Source: Enterobacteriaceae endosymbiont of Donacia fulgens
Lineage (GTDB): Bacteria; Pseudomonadota; Gammaproteobacteria; Enterobacterales; Enterobacteriaceae
NCBI RefSeq assembly: GCF_012567545.1
Contig: NZ_CP046182.1
Location: forward strand, 250,324-314,323
Direction of reading: 5' to 3'
DNA length: 64,000 nucleotides
The position numbers were made by a program, and so were the translations under genes. Shown here piece after piece: positions 48,453 through 56,975 of the stretch; position 1 is the first letter of the stretch; each line of letters opens with the position of its first letter. The notes beneath the pieces were generated by a model. It was not told the origin of the DNA. It ran no database searches and saw nothing but the letters and a program-made list of their open reading frames with translations.

Positions 48453-49793
48453 TTAATTTTTATAAGTAGATACAAATTCTCCATATAAAGAATATATATA
48501 AGTATCAAGAATTTTTACATAAATAAATTTACCAATATAATTTTTTTCACTTATAAAAAAAACTATTCTATTATTTTCAGTTTTACCAAAATATTTATTA
48601 TTTTGGATAGATATACCTTCTACTAAAATAATTTGTATTGTATTTAACATTTTTAAACTAAATTTTTTAGTTTGTTCTTTAATATAATATTGCAATAGAT
48701 ATAATCTTTTTTTTTTTTCTAATATACTTACATTATCTTTCATTTTACTTGCTGGAGTTCCTGGTCTAGGAGAGTAAATAAAACTAAAACTCATATCTAA
48801 ATCTAAATCTAAAATTAAAGAAATAGTATCGTCAAAATCTTTTTTAGTTTCTCCAGGAAAACCAACTATAAAATCTGAACCAATTTGAATATTAGGTCTA
48901 ATACTTCTAATTTTATTAATAATGTTAATATATTCAGATATATTATATCTTCTTTTCATTAAAGATAAAATCTTATCAGAACCACTTTGTACCGGTAGGT
49001 GTAAAAAATTTACTAATTTAGGAAGTTTTTTATAGATATTAATTAATTCATCAGAAAAATCTTTAGGATGACTTGTAGTAAATCTAATTCTTTTTATATT
49101 TTCTATTTTTGAAATTAGTACTAATAATTTTGAAAAAGTATAATATTTTTTATTTTGATTATCAATATAATTATAAGCATTAACATTTTGACCTAATAAA
49201 TGTATTTCTTTTACTCCTTGAATAGACAAATGTTTAATTTCTAAAAGTATATCTTTATAAGGTCTGCTTATTTCTTTACCTCTAGTATGAGGTACTATAC
49301 AATAAGTACAATATTTATTACAACCTTCTATTATTGAAACAAAAGCACTTACATTTTTTTTTTTTGTTATAGGAAAAAATTTAAATTTTTCAATTTTAGG
49401 AAAACTAATATCTATTAAATATTTTTTAAATTTACGTACTTTATATATCATTTGGGGTAATCTATGAAAAGTCTGAGGACCAAAAATAATATCAACATAA
49501 TATGCTCTATTTAATATTTTTTTCCCTTCCTGTGAAGCTACACAACCTCCAACTCCTATAATAATTTCAGGATTTTGTTTTTTTAAAATTTTCCATCTTC
49601 CTAATTGATGAAATAATTTTTCTTGTGCTTTTTCTCTAATAGAACATGTATTTAATATTAAAATATTTGCATTTTTAACAGATTCAGTAATCTTACAATT
49701 TAACTTATTTTCCATAATATCTGCTATCTTAGAAGAATCATATTCATTCATTTGACAGCCCCAAGTTTTAATATATAATTTATCATTTGGCAT
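48453..49793 (-). CDS. miaB: tRNA-2-methylthio-N6-dimethylallyladenosine synthase MiaB
   Basis: MiaB adds the methylthio group to i6A37 of tRNAs reading UNN codons. The 446-residue product (E. coli 474) has the N-terminal cluster-binding domain (KTWGCQMNEYDS, LNTCSIREKA, GVGGCVAS), the radical SAM motif EGCNKYCTYCIVPHTRG, and a C-terminal TRAM domain. It is shorter at the C-terminus. It follows the tRNA-Gln gene and precedes ybeY, matching E. coli order minus ubiF and ybeZ. Its substrate depends on MiaA, not seen here. Confidence 0.95.
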   Translation of the reverse strand: MPNDKLYIKTWGCQMNEYDSSKIADIMENKLNCKITESVKNANILILNTCSIREKAQEKLFHQLGRWKILKKQNPEIIIGVGGCVASQEGKKILNRAYYVDIIFGPQTFHRLPQMIYKVRKFKKYLIDISFPKIEKFKFFPITKKKNVSAFVSIIEGCNKYCTYCIVPHTRGKEISRPYKDILLEIKHLSIQGVKEIHLLGQNVNAYNYIDNQNKKYYTFSKLLVLISKIENIKRIRFTTSHPKDFSDELINIYKKLPKLVNFLHLPVQSGSDKILSLMKRRYNISEYINIINKIRSIRPNIQIGSDFIVGFPGETKKDFDDTISLILDLDLDMSFSFIYSPRPGTPASKMKDNVSILEKKKRLYLLQYYIKEQTKKFSLKMLNTIQIILVEGISIQNNKYFGKTENNRIVFFISEKNYIGKFIYVKILDTYIYSLYGEFVSTYKN

Positions 49794-49847
49794 AATTAAT
49801 AATTAAAAATTTATTTTTTGTTAAATTTTATAAAAGAATTAATAACT

Positions 49848-49919
49848 CTGGGGTACCTGGATTTGAACCAGGGATGCCGGTATCAAAAACCGGTGCCTTA
49901 ACCACTTGGCTATACCCCA
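49848..49919 (-). tRNA. glnU: tRNA-Gln, anticodon TTG
   Basis: The 72-nucleotide cloverleaf has acceptor TGGGGTA/TACCCCA, anticodon loop TTTTGAT (TTG) and discriminator G, closely matching E. coli glnU/glnW. No CCA is encoded. It is third in a metT-leuW-glnU order. The following E. coli genes glnW, metU, glnV and glnX are absent, so this single tRNA may have to read both CAA and CAG. Confidence 0.97.
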
Positions 49920-49936
49920 AAATATTATTATTTATT

Positions 49937-50026
49937 TGCGGGAGACGAGAGTTGAACTCGTATTATATTAAAAATTAATAACCAGAACCTAAATCTGGTG
50001 CGTCTACCAAATTCCGCCACTCCCGC
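49937..50026 (-). tRNA. leuW: tRNA-Leu, anticodon TAG
   Basis: This is a class II cloverleaf of 90 nucleotides with acceptor GCGGGAG/CTCCCGC and anticodon loop TTTAGGT (TAG). The variable arm is about 20 bases of only A and T (roughly 49962-49981), longer than in E. coli leuW, and can form a 5-bp stem TATTA/TAATA. No CCA is encoded. Confidence 0.96.
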
Positions 50027-50042
50027 AAATTATTTTTTTATT

Positions 50043-50116
50043 TAGCTACGATGGGAGTTGAACCCATGACCTCAGCGTTATGAATGCTGTGCTCTAACCA
50101 ACTAAGCTACGTAGCC
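50043..50116 (-). tRNA. metT: Elongator tRNA-Met, anticodon CAT
   Basis: The cloverleaf resembles E. coli metT: 5' GGCTACGTAGC, anticodon loop TTCATAA. The acceptor begins with a G1-U72 wobble and the anticodon stem has an A31-C39 mismatch next to the loop. The G-C-rich anticodon stem of the initiator and the acceptor of the lysidine Ile tRNA are absent, so elongator Met is the best call. No CCA is encoded. Confidence 0.92.
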
Positions 50117-50130
50117 AATAATTATTGTAT

Positions 50131-50159
50131 ATTATGTAAATAATAAATTATAACGTCAA
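50131..50159 (-). promoter_or_regulatory. Sigma-70 promoter of the tRNA-Met/Leu/Gln operon
   Basis: On the minus strand TTGACG (50154-50159) and CATAAT (50131-50136), each five of six consensus bases, are 17 bases apart. The start would fall about 8 bases before tRNA-Met. Confidence 0.65.
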
Positions 50160-50216
50160 CTAATTTATTTATTTAAATTTAAATTTACATTAAATTTGTG
50201 AAAAGAGTAAAAAAAT

Positions 50217-51875
50217 ATGTATAAATATAATAATTTTTATAAAAAAAATTTTATTTTTAAAATTATTGAAAATGATATAAAAAATAAAAAATATCGTTTA
50301 ATACGTACTAGATTCCCACCTGAACCTAATGGTTATTTACATATAGGTCATATAAAATCTATTTGTTTGAATTTTACAATAGCTAAATTTTATAAAGGTA
50401 AATTTTTTTTAAGAATTGATGATACTAATCCTTCAACTGAAAATATAAAATATATTGAATATATAAAAAAAGATTTAATATGGTTAGGATTTAAATGGGA
50501 TGAAAATATTAAATACACATCAAATTATTTTAATTTGATGTATGAATATGCTATAGAATTAATTAATAAAAATTTAGCTTATGTTGATGAATTAGATATA
50601 GAAAATATTAGAAATTATAGAGGTACATTATCAATACCTGGTAAAAATAGTCCTTATAGAAATCGTTCAATAAAAGATAATTTAGAACTATTTGAAAATA
50701 TGCGTTTAGGTAAATTTTCTGAAGGTAGTTTATCTTTACGTGCTAAAATAGATATGCAATCTAAGATTATTGTTATGAGAGATCCTGTATTATATAGAAT
50801 TAAGTTTCAAAAACATCATCAAACTAATAAAAAATGGTTTATATACCCAACTTATGATTTTAGTCATTGTATATCTGATTCAATTGAAGGAATTACTCAT
50901 TCTTTATGTACATTAGAATTTCAAGATAATAAAGTATTATATAATTGGATTCTTAATAATATTAGTATAAAAAATCATCCTAAACAATATGAATTTTCAA
51001 AATTAAATATAGAATATGGAATAACTTCAAAAAGAAATATAAATATTTTAATAAAAAATAAAATAGTTAGTGGATGGGATGACCCTCGTTTATTAACTAT
51101 TTCTGGATTACGTAGAAAAGGATATACATCTTCTTCTTTAAAAAATTTTTGTTATAGTATAGGAGTAACTAAACAAAATAATATTATAGAAATGTCTTTT
51201 TTAGAATCTTGTATAAAATCAGAATTAAATAAATCAGCTCCTAGAACAATGGCAATATTAAGACCTTTAAAAATTATTATTGATAATTTTCCTTTTAAAA
51301 AAAAAATAAAATTATTAATTCCTAATCATCCTAATAATAAAAATATGGGATATAAAAATATTTATTTTACTAAAGAAATATATATAGATATTTTAGATTT
51401 TTCTGAAATAGAGAAAGAAAATTATAAAAGACTTATTTTAGGATTTAAAGTTAAATTAAGATATTCTTTTGTTATTAAAGCAAAAAAAATTATAAAAGAT
51501 AAAAATAATAATATTATTTGTATTCATTGTATATATTATAAAGATTCTTTAGGAATAAAAATAAATAAAAAAAAAGAAATAAAAGGTATAATTCATTGGA
51601 TATCTTGTTTATATTCTGAACCAGCTAATTTTTATCTATATGATAATTTATTTATAAAAAAAAATATTAATTATGATGATAATATTTTAAAATTTTTAAA
51701 TAAAAAATCATTATTAATATATAAGGGTTTTATAGAAAAAAATCTATTAAAAAATAACAAAAATAAACATTTTCAATTTGAAAGAGAAGGTTATTTTTAT
51801 TTTGATAAAAAATACTCAAATAAAAATAAAATAGTTTTTAACAGAATCTTATCATTAAAAAAAAATGATAAATAA
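50217..51875 (+). CDS. glnS: Glutaminyl-tRNA synthetase
   Basis: GlnS charges tRNA-Gln. The 552-residue product (E. coli 554) has the class I signature HIGH at 42-45 in RFPPEPNGYLHIGHIKSI, the DDTNPSTE loop, the YDFSHCISDSIEGITHS segment and a KMSKS-like TSKRN. The C-terminal anticodon-binding beta-barrels are Lys/Ile-drifted, but EYGITSKRN and GWDDPRLLTISGLRRKGY are well kept. It is divergent from the tRNA operon that includes its own substrate tRNA. In E. coli the asnB and nag genes separate them. Confidence 0.97.
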   Translation: MYKYNNFYKKNFIFKIIENDIKNKKYRLIRTRFPPEPNGYLHIGHIKSICLNFTIAKFYKGKFFLRIDDTNPSTENIKYIEYIKKDLIWLGFKWDENIKYTSNYFNLMYEYAIELINKNLAYVDELDIENIRNYRGTLSIPGKNSPYRNRSIKDNLELFENMRLGKFSEGSLSLRAKIDMQSKIIVMRDPVLYRIKFQKHHQTNKKWFIYPTYDFSHCISDSIEGITHSLCTLEFQDNKVLYNWILNNISIKNHPKQYEFSKLNIEYGITSKRNINILIKNKIVSGWDDPRLLTISGLRRKGYTSSSLKNFCYSIGVTKQNNIIEMSFLESCIKSELNKSAPRTMAILRPLKIIIDNFPFKKKIKLLIPNHPNNKNMGYKNIYFTKEIYIDILDFSEIEKENYKRLILGFKVKLRYSFVIKAKKIIKDKNNNIICIHCIYYKDSLGIKINKKKEIKGIIHWISCLYSEPANFYLYDNLFIKKNINYDDNILKFLNKKSLLIYKGFIEKNLLKNNKNKHFQFEREGYFYFDKKYSNKNKIVFNRILSLKKNDK

Positions 51876-51880
51876 AATTC

Positions 51881-51915
51881 ATAAAATCAATTATATTAAA
51901 TATAATTGATTTTAT
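51881..51915. terminator. Bidirectional hairpin terminator between glnS and fldA
   Basis: A perfect 15-bp inverted repeat (51881-51895 against 51901-51915) with a 5-base loop fills the 45 bases between the convergent stop codons. The stem is AT-rich with one C-G pair in each half, and T-rich runs flank it in both directions. It looks like a shared terminator. Confidence 0.6.
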
Positions 51916-51920
51916 AATTA

Positions 51921-52433
51921 TTAAATTTTTATCTCTTTAGATATTTGTTGTACCCATGTTTTAATACGTAAATTAGTTAATTCTGATTGTCGATCTTCGT
52001 CTATAGTTAATCCTAAAAAATAATTTTTATTTTTTAAACTTTTAGTATCATTAAAATGATAACCTTTAGTAGGCCAATAACCAATAATATTAGCTTTATT
52101 TTTTTTTACTATATCATAAATAATTTTTATGGCATCACAAAAATATTCTCCATAATCTTCTTGATCACCACAACCAAATAATCCTATATATTTATTTTTA
52201 AAATTTATTTTTTGTAAAGTAGGTAAAAAATCTTCCCAATCACATTGAACTTCTCCATAATACCATGTAGGTATACCTAATAAAAGAATATTATATTTTT
52301 CAATATCTTTTTGACCTATTTTAGAAATATTAAATACTGAAGAATTTTTTTTATTTAATTGTTTTTGTATCTTAAAAGCAACATTTTCAGTATTACCGGT
52401 ATCACTACCGAAAAAAATACCAATTTTAGACAT
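51921..52433 (-). CDS. fldA: Flavodoxin I
   Basis: FldA is an FMN electron carrier for MiaB, IspG, IspH and other radical SAM or reductive enzymes. The 170-residue product (E. coli 176) has the FMN phosphate loop GSDTGNTE at 9-16, the LLLGIPTWYYGEVQCDWEDF aromatic loop and the GLFGCGDQEDYGEYFCDA segment. It lies between glnS and ybfF, as in E. coli once ybfE and others are removed. It likely supplies electrons to MiaB encoded nearby. Confidence 0.96.
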   Translation of the reverse strand: MSKIGIFFGSDTGNTENVAFKIQKQLNKKNSSVFNISKIGQKDIEKYNILLLGIPTWYYGEVQCDWEDFLPTLQKINFKNKYIGLFGCGDQEDYGEYFCDAIKIIYDIVKKNKANIIGYWPTKGYHFNDTKSLKNKNYFLGLTIDEDRQSELTNLRIKTWVQQISKEIKI

Positions 52434-52459
52434 TTTATATTATTTTTTATTTAAAAATA

Positions 52460-53239
52460 TTATTTATAACATAATTTTAATATTAAATTAAATACTAATT
52501 TTGTATTTTCAATATGTAATAAATGTCCAGAATTGGGAATATTATATATTTTCGCATTAGGAAATTGAAAAAAAATATCTTTATAGTAAATTTTATTTAT
52601 ATAATTTGATTGTTCTCCTTTTAAAAAAAAAATTTTACCTTCCCACTTAGGAACTAAATTCCAATCTAATATTTTTTTATATTGATTTTTTAAAATTGGA
52701 AAATTAAATTCCCATTTACCATCTATAAATGTTTTTAATAATGTATTTATTATAAATTTATTTTTAATAAATAATTTCATTATATTAAATACATCTTTTC
52801 TTATTAAATTTTTTGTTTTATATACTTGTTCTAATGCAAAAAGTATATTTTTATTATAGTATTGATATTTTACAGGAGCTATATCTAAAATAATAATAGT
52901 TTTAATATTGTCAAATAACATAAATTGACTAATATTCATTGCTATTTTACCTCCCATAGAATGTCCAATAATAATAATATTTTTTTTTATATTTAAAAAA
53001 TTTAATGTATCTAATACATCTTTAGATAAATATCTATAATTCATTTTTTTATGGTAGGGAGATAAACCATGGTTTCTAATATCTATTAATATAATTCTAT
53101 ATTTTAAATTTTTATTTAAAAATTTTCCCATTACATATAAACTTTTTTTATTACCAAATAATCCATGTAATATAACAATTGTATATTTTTTTTTAATAAA
53201 AAAATTATTATTTGGAATAATTAAATAATTAAGAATCAT
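52460..53239 (-). CDS. ybfF: Alpha/beta-hydrolase esterase YbfF
   Basis: YbfF is an acyl-CoA or palmitoyl-CoA type esterase whose physiological substrate is unclear. The 259-residue product (E. coli 254) has the oxyanion HGLFGN loop, the nucleophile elbow GHSMGG with S94, an Asp in the LDIAPVKY region, and the catalytic His in NSGHLLHIE. IRNHGLSPYHKKMNY also matches. It is 26 bases upstream of fldA. Downstream of ybfF in E. coli lies seqA, which is missing. Confidence 0.91.
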   Translation of the reverse strand: MILNYLIIPNNNFFIKKKYTIVILHGLFGNKKSLYVMGKFLNKNLKYRIILIDIRNHGLSPYHKKMNYRYLSKDVLDTLNFLNIKKNIIIIGHSMGGKIAMNISQFMLFDNIKTIIILDIAPVKYQYYNKNILFALEQVYKTKNLIRKDVFNIMKLFIKNKFIINTLLKTFIDGKWEFNFPILKNQYKKILDWNLVPKWEGKIFFLKGEQSNYINKIYYKDIFFQFPNAKIYNIPNSGHLLHIENTKLVFNLILKLCYK

Positions 53240-53392
53240 ATAAAAAATATATTTATTTAAATATAATATTTTATCATATTAAAATAAAAAAATTGAATTT
53301 TTAATAAATTTAAAATTTATGATATAATTAGTTTAATTATAAATAATATTTTTTTTAAATAATTTTTTAAAAATATAAAATAATAATATTAT

Positions 53393-55012
53393 ATGAAAAA
53401 TATTGATCCTACAAAAACTTCTTCTTGGAAATATTTAAAAAAACATTTTCAAGAAATGAATAAAATAACTATTAATGATTTATTTATAAAAGATCCAAAT
53501 AGATTTAAAAACTTTTCTATTAATTTTGAAAATAAAATTCTTTTTGATTATTCAAAAAATATTATTAATCAAAAAACTTTAAATTATCTGTTAAATTTAG
53601 CAAAAGAAACTAAATGTTTTGATGCTATTTATTCAATGTTTTATGGTAAAAAAATTAATGTTACTGAACAACAATCTGTTCTACATACATCATTAAGATA
53701 TGATCATAATATTTTTTTTTTAAAAAATAAAAAAATTTATAATAATATAGATAAAATTTTAAAAAAAATTAAAGATATTTCTAATGAAATAATATTAGGA
53801 AAATGGAAAGGTTATACAAATAAAAAAATAAAAAATATAATAAATATAGGAATAGGGGGTTCTCAATTAGGTCCTTTAATGGTTACAGAAACATTAAAAG
53901 AATATAAAAATAAATTAAATTTATTTTTTTTATCTAATATTGATTCTAATCAAATTAGAAATATAATTAATAAAATTAAACCAGAAGAAAGTATTTTTAT
54001 TATTGCTTCAAAAACCTTTAATACACAAGAAACAATAACTAATGCTTTAAGTATAAAAAAATGGTTTAGAAGAAATATAAATAAAGATCTAAATAAAGAT
54101 ATTTTTTCTAAACATTTTATTGCAGTTACTAATAATATTAATGCAGCAATAGATTTTGGAATAGATAAAAAAAATATTTTACCATTATTATCTGAAATAG
54201 GAGGACGTTTTTCTTTATGGTCTTCTATTGGATTATTGATATCATTATCTATTGGTTTTAATAATTTTAAAAAATTATTACAAGGAGCAAATAAAATGGA
54301 TCATCATTTTTTTTACACTCCATTAGATAAAAATATTCCTATTATTATGGCTTTAATTAGTATTTGGTATAATAATTTTTGGAACACAGAAACAGAAGCC
54401 ATAATTCCTTATTGTGATAATATGCGTTTTTTACCATCATATTTACAGCAATTAAATATGGAATCTAATGGTAAATCAATAGATAGGAATGGTAATAAAA
54501 TATCATATCAAACTAGTTCTATTATATGGGGTGATGTAGGTACAAATGGACAACATTCTTTTTTTCAAATGTTACATCAAGGTACTAAATTAATCCCATG
54601 TGATTTTATAGCAGCTGCTATTCCTTATAATAATAAATATAAAGATCATCATATTAAACTTATTGCAAATTATATTGCTCAAACAAGGGCATTAGCTTTT
54701 GGTAATATTAATAATACATATAAAAAAGAAAATATATATAAATATTGTTTTGGAAATAAACCTAGTAATTCTATTTTTTTAAAAAAAATTACTCCTTATA
54801 ATTTAGGATTATTAATTTCATATTATGAACATAAAGTTTTTATACAAGGTGTAGTTTTAAATATATTTTCTTTTGATCAATGGGGAGTTGAATTAGGAAA
54901 AAAAATAACTAATTTTTTAGTTGAAAATATAAATAAAAATATTCAAGAGAAAATAATCCAATATGATTGTTCTTCTAAAGGAATAATTAATTTTTATAAA
55001 AATTTTAATTAA
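53393..55012 (+). CDS. pgi: Glucose-6-phosphate isomerase
   Basis: Pgi interconverts glucose 6-phosphate and fructose 6-phosphate. The 539-residue product (E. coli 549) starts MKNIDPTKTSSWKYLKKHF. It has the sugar-phosphate loop IGIGGSQLGPLMV, SKTFNTQET, the catalytic Glu in NMESNGKSIDRNG, the His in GTNGQHSFFQMLHQGTK and the Lys in YEHKVFIQG. It is a single-gene insert relative to E. coli order, convergent with deaD and divergent from ybfF, so its ends mark rearrangement junctions. No Shine-Dalgarno is obvious. Confidence 0.97.
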   Translation: MKNIDPTKTSSWKYLKKHFQEMNKITINDLFIKDPNRFKNFSINFENKILFDYSKNIINQKTLNYLLNLAKETKCFDAIYSMFYGKKINVTEQQSVLHTSLRYDHNIFFLKNKKIYNNIDKILKKIKDISNEIILGKWKGYTNKKIKNIINIGIGGSQLGPLMVTETLKEYKNKLNLFFLSNIDSNQIRNIINKIKPEESIFIIASKTFNTQETITNALSIKKWFRRNINKDLNKDIFSKHFIAVTNNINAAIDFGIDKKNILPLLSEIGGRFSLWSSIGLLISLSIGFNNFKKLLQGANKMDHHFFYTPLDKNIPIIMALISIWYNNFWNTETEAIIPYCDNMRFLPSYLQQLNMESNGKSIDRNGNKISYQTSSIIWGDVGTNGQHSFFQMLHQGTKLIPCDFIAAAIPYNNKYKDHHIKLIANYIAQTRALAFGNINNTYKKENIYKYCFGNKPSNSIFLKKITPYNLGLLISYYEHKVFIQGVVLNIFSFDQWGVELGKKITNFLVENINKNIQEKIIQYDCSSKGIINFYKNFN

Positions 55013-55055
55013 AATTTATTCAAAAAAATTAATAATTAAATATTAAAATATTTTA

Positions 55056-56726
55056 TTATTTAATATATTTTTTTTTAAATTTTGAACGTAATTTTCTTTT
55101 ATAAAATTTTTTTAAAACTAATTCAAAATTAATACTTTTGTTTAAAATTTTAATATTTTGAGAATATTTTAAAATATTTTTTTTAATTATCGGAGTTAAT
55201 TCAATAGTAGAATAATTATTAAATAATTTTATATTACCTAAATCATTACTATTTATTTTTAATTCATTAATAATTGCTCCTACAATATGACGTACTTCTA
55301 CTTTATCTTTTTTACCTATATTAATACGATATATATCCATATATTTTTTTATTTTTTTATTAAATTTTGATTTTCTATTAAATATTTTTTTAGAAATAAT
55401 AGGATCAGGAGGTAAAATTAAAGGTCTTTTGTTTTGAGATAATTTTAATAAAATTGTAATTAATATTTCTTCATTTATATTATTTTTAATAATTAAATTT
55501 GATATAATTTCTTTATATTTAATTAAATCTACATTATTTATATAATTTGATTCTTCTTTTATTTTTTTTATGAGATTTTCTAATCTTTTTTGATATAAAA
55601 TTTTATTATTAGGTAATAATACTTCATTAATATTACATTTTATTTTATATTCAATATTTTTAAGTAATCTTTTTTCTTTATATTCAATAAATGATAAAGA
55701 TTTACCTTGTCTCCCAGCTCTACCAGTTCTTCCAATACGATGAATATATGATTCAATATCCATGGGAATATCATAATTTATAACTAAATCAATTCTATTT
55801 ACATCTAATCCTCTTGCTGCAATATCAGTAGCAATTAAAATATCTAATTTCCCGTTTCTAAATTTTTCTAATGTTTTTTCTCTATTATTTTGATTCATAT
55901 CTCCATTTAATGCAGCACTATTGTAATTAAATTGTTTTAGTTTATCAGCAATTTCTATTGTAGATGTTTTTGTTTTAACAAAAATTAAAGCTGCAGTAAA
56001 ATTTTCAGTTTCTAAAAATTTCATTAAAGCATCTATTTTTTTACTATTTATTAACCAATAAGTTTGTTTAATATCTGGGATTGTTTTAATATCACTTTTT
56101 ATAAAAATTTCATATGGATTAACCATAAATTTTTTAGTTATATGTTTAATTCTTTTTGGCATAGTTGCAGAAAATAATGATGTTTGATGTTTTTTTGGTA
56201 TTGTAGATAATATTTTTTCTACATCTTCAATAAATCCCATTCTTAACATTTCATCTGCTTCATCTATTACTAAACTAGTTAATTTAAATAAATTAACAGT
56301 TTTTCTTTTAACATGATCTAATAAACGTCCTGGAGTAGCGATAATAATTTGAACACCTAATTTTAAACGTTTAAATTGTACTTGATATGATTGTCCTCCA
56401 TATAATGCTAAAATACTAATTCCTTTTAAATATTTTGCAAATAATGAAGTGGCTTTAGTTACTTGTATTGCTAATTCTCTAGTAGGTGTTAAAATTAATA
56501 TTTGAGTTTTTTTTATAGATAAATCTAAATTATTTAATAATGGTAGTATAAATGCAGCAGTTTTACCACTACCTGTTTGAGCTATTCCTAATACATCTTT
56601 TGATGATAATAAATATGGAATACACTTTTTTTGTATAGGAGATGGTTCTACATATCCTATGTCATTTAATGCTTTTAAAATAAATTTATTTAAACCAAAT
56701 TTAGTAAAATTAGTAATATTTATCAT
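55056..56726 (-). CDS. deaD: DEAD-box ATP-dependent RNA helicase DeaD (CsdA), shortened tail
   Basis: DeaD unwinds RNA in 50S assembly and mRNA decay, especially in the cold. The 556-residue product (E. coli 629) has the Q motif PSPIQKKCIP, motif I AQTGSGKT, PTRELAIQV, DEADEML, the SATMP motif, ARGLDVNRIDLVINYD and HRIGRTGRAG. The RNA-binding domain after residue 450 is present (KVEVRHIVGAIINELKI), but the Arg/Gly-rich tail is reduced to a short Lys/Arg stretch. In E. coli nlpI lies between pnp and deaD; here that space is 249 bases of AT without a frame. Confidence 0.95.
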   Translation of the reverse strand: MINITNFTKFGLNKFILKALNDIGYVEPSPIQKKCIPYLLSSKDVLGIAQTGSGKTAAFILPLLNNLDLSIKKTQILILTPTRELAIQVTKATSLFAKYLKGISILALYGGQSYQVQFKRLKLGVQIIIATPGRLLDHVKRKTVNLFKLTSLVIDEADEMLRMGFIEDVEKILSTIPKKHQTSLFSATMPKRIKHITKKFMVNPYEIFIKSDIKTIPDIKQTYWLINSKKIDALMKFLETENFTAALIFVKTKTSTIEIADKLKQFNYNSAALNGDMNQNNREKTLEKFRNGKLDILIATDIAARGLDVNRIDLVINYDIPMDIESYIHRIGRTGRAGRQGKSLSFIEYKEKRLLKNIEYKIKCNINEVLLPNNKILYQKRLENLIKKIKEESNYINNVDLIKYKEIISNLIIKNNINEEILITILLKLSQNKRPLILPPDPIISKKIFNRKSKFNKKIKKYMDIYRINIGKKDKVEVRHIVGAIINELKINSNDLGNIKLFNNYSTIELTPIIKKNILKYSQNIKILNKSINFELVLKKFYKRKLRSKFKKKYIK

Positions 56727-56975
56727 ATAATATATATGCCTATTTAAAATAAATAATTAAAAAATTAATATAAGTAATAATCTAATAATTATTAGATGGG
56801 ATTATAATAAAAAATATAATTACAAATATTAAAAATTATTTTATATAAATAAAAATTTTACAATTAATTTTCATTAATTAATATTTTACTAAATATTTAT
56901 ATATTAAAAAATATTATTTATAAAAATAATTTATATAATTATTTGTATAACTTTTTTTATAAAAAAAAATAAAAA

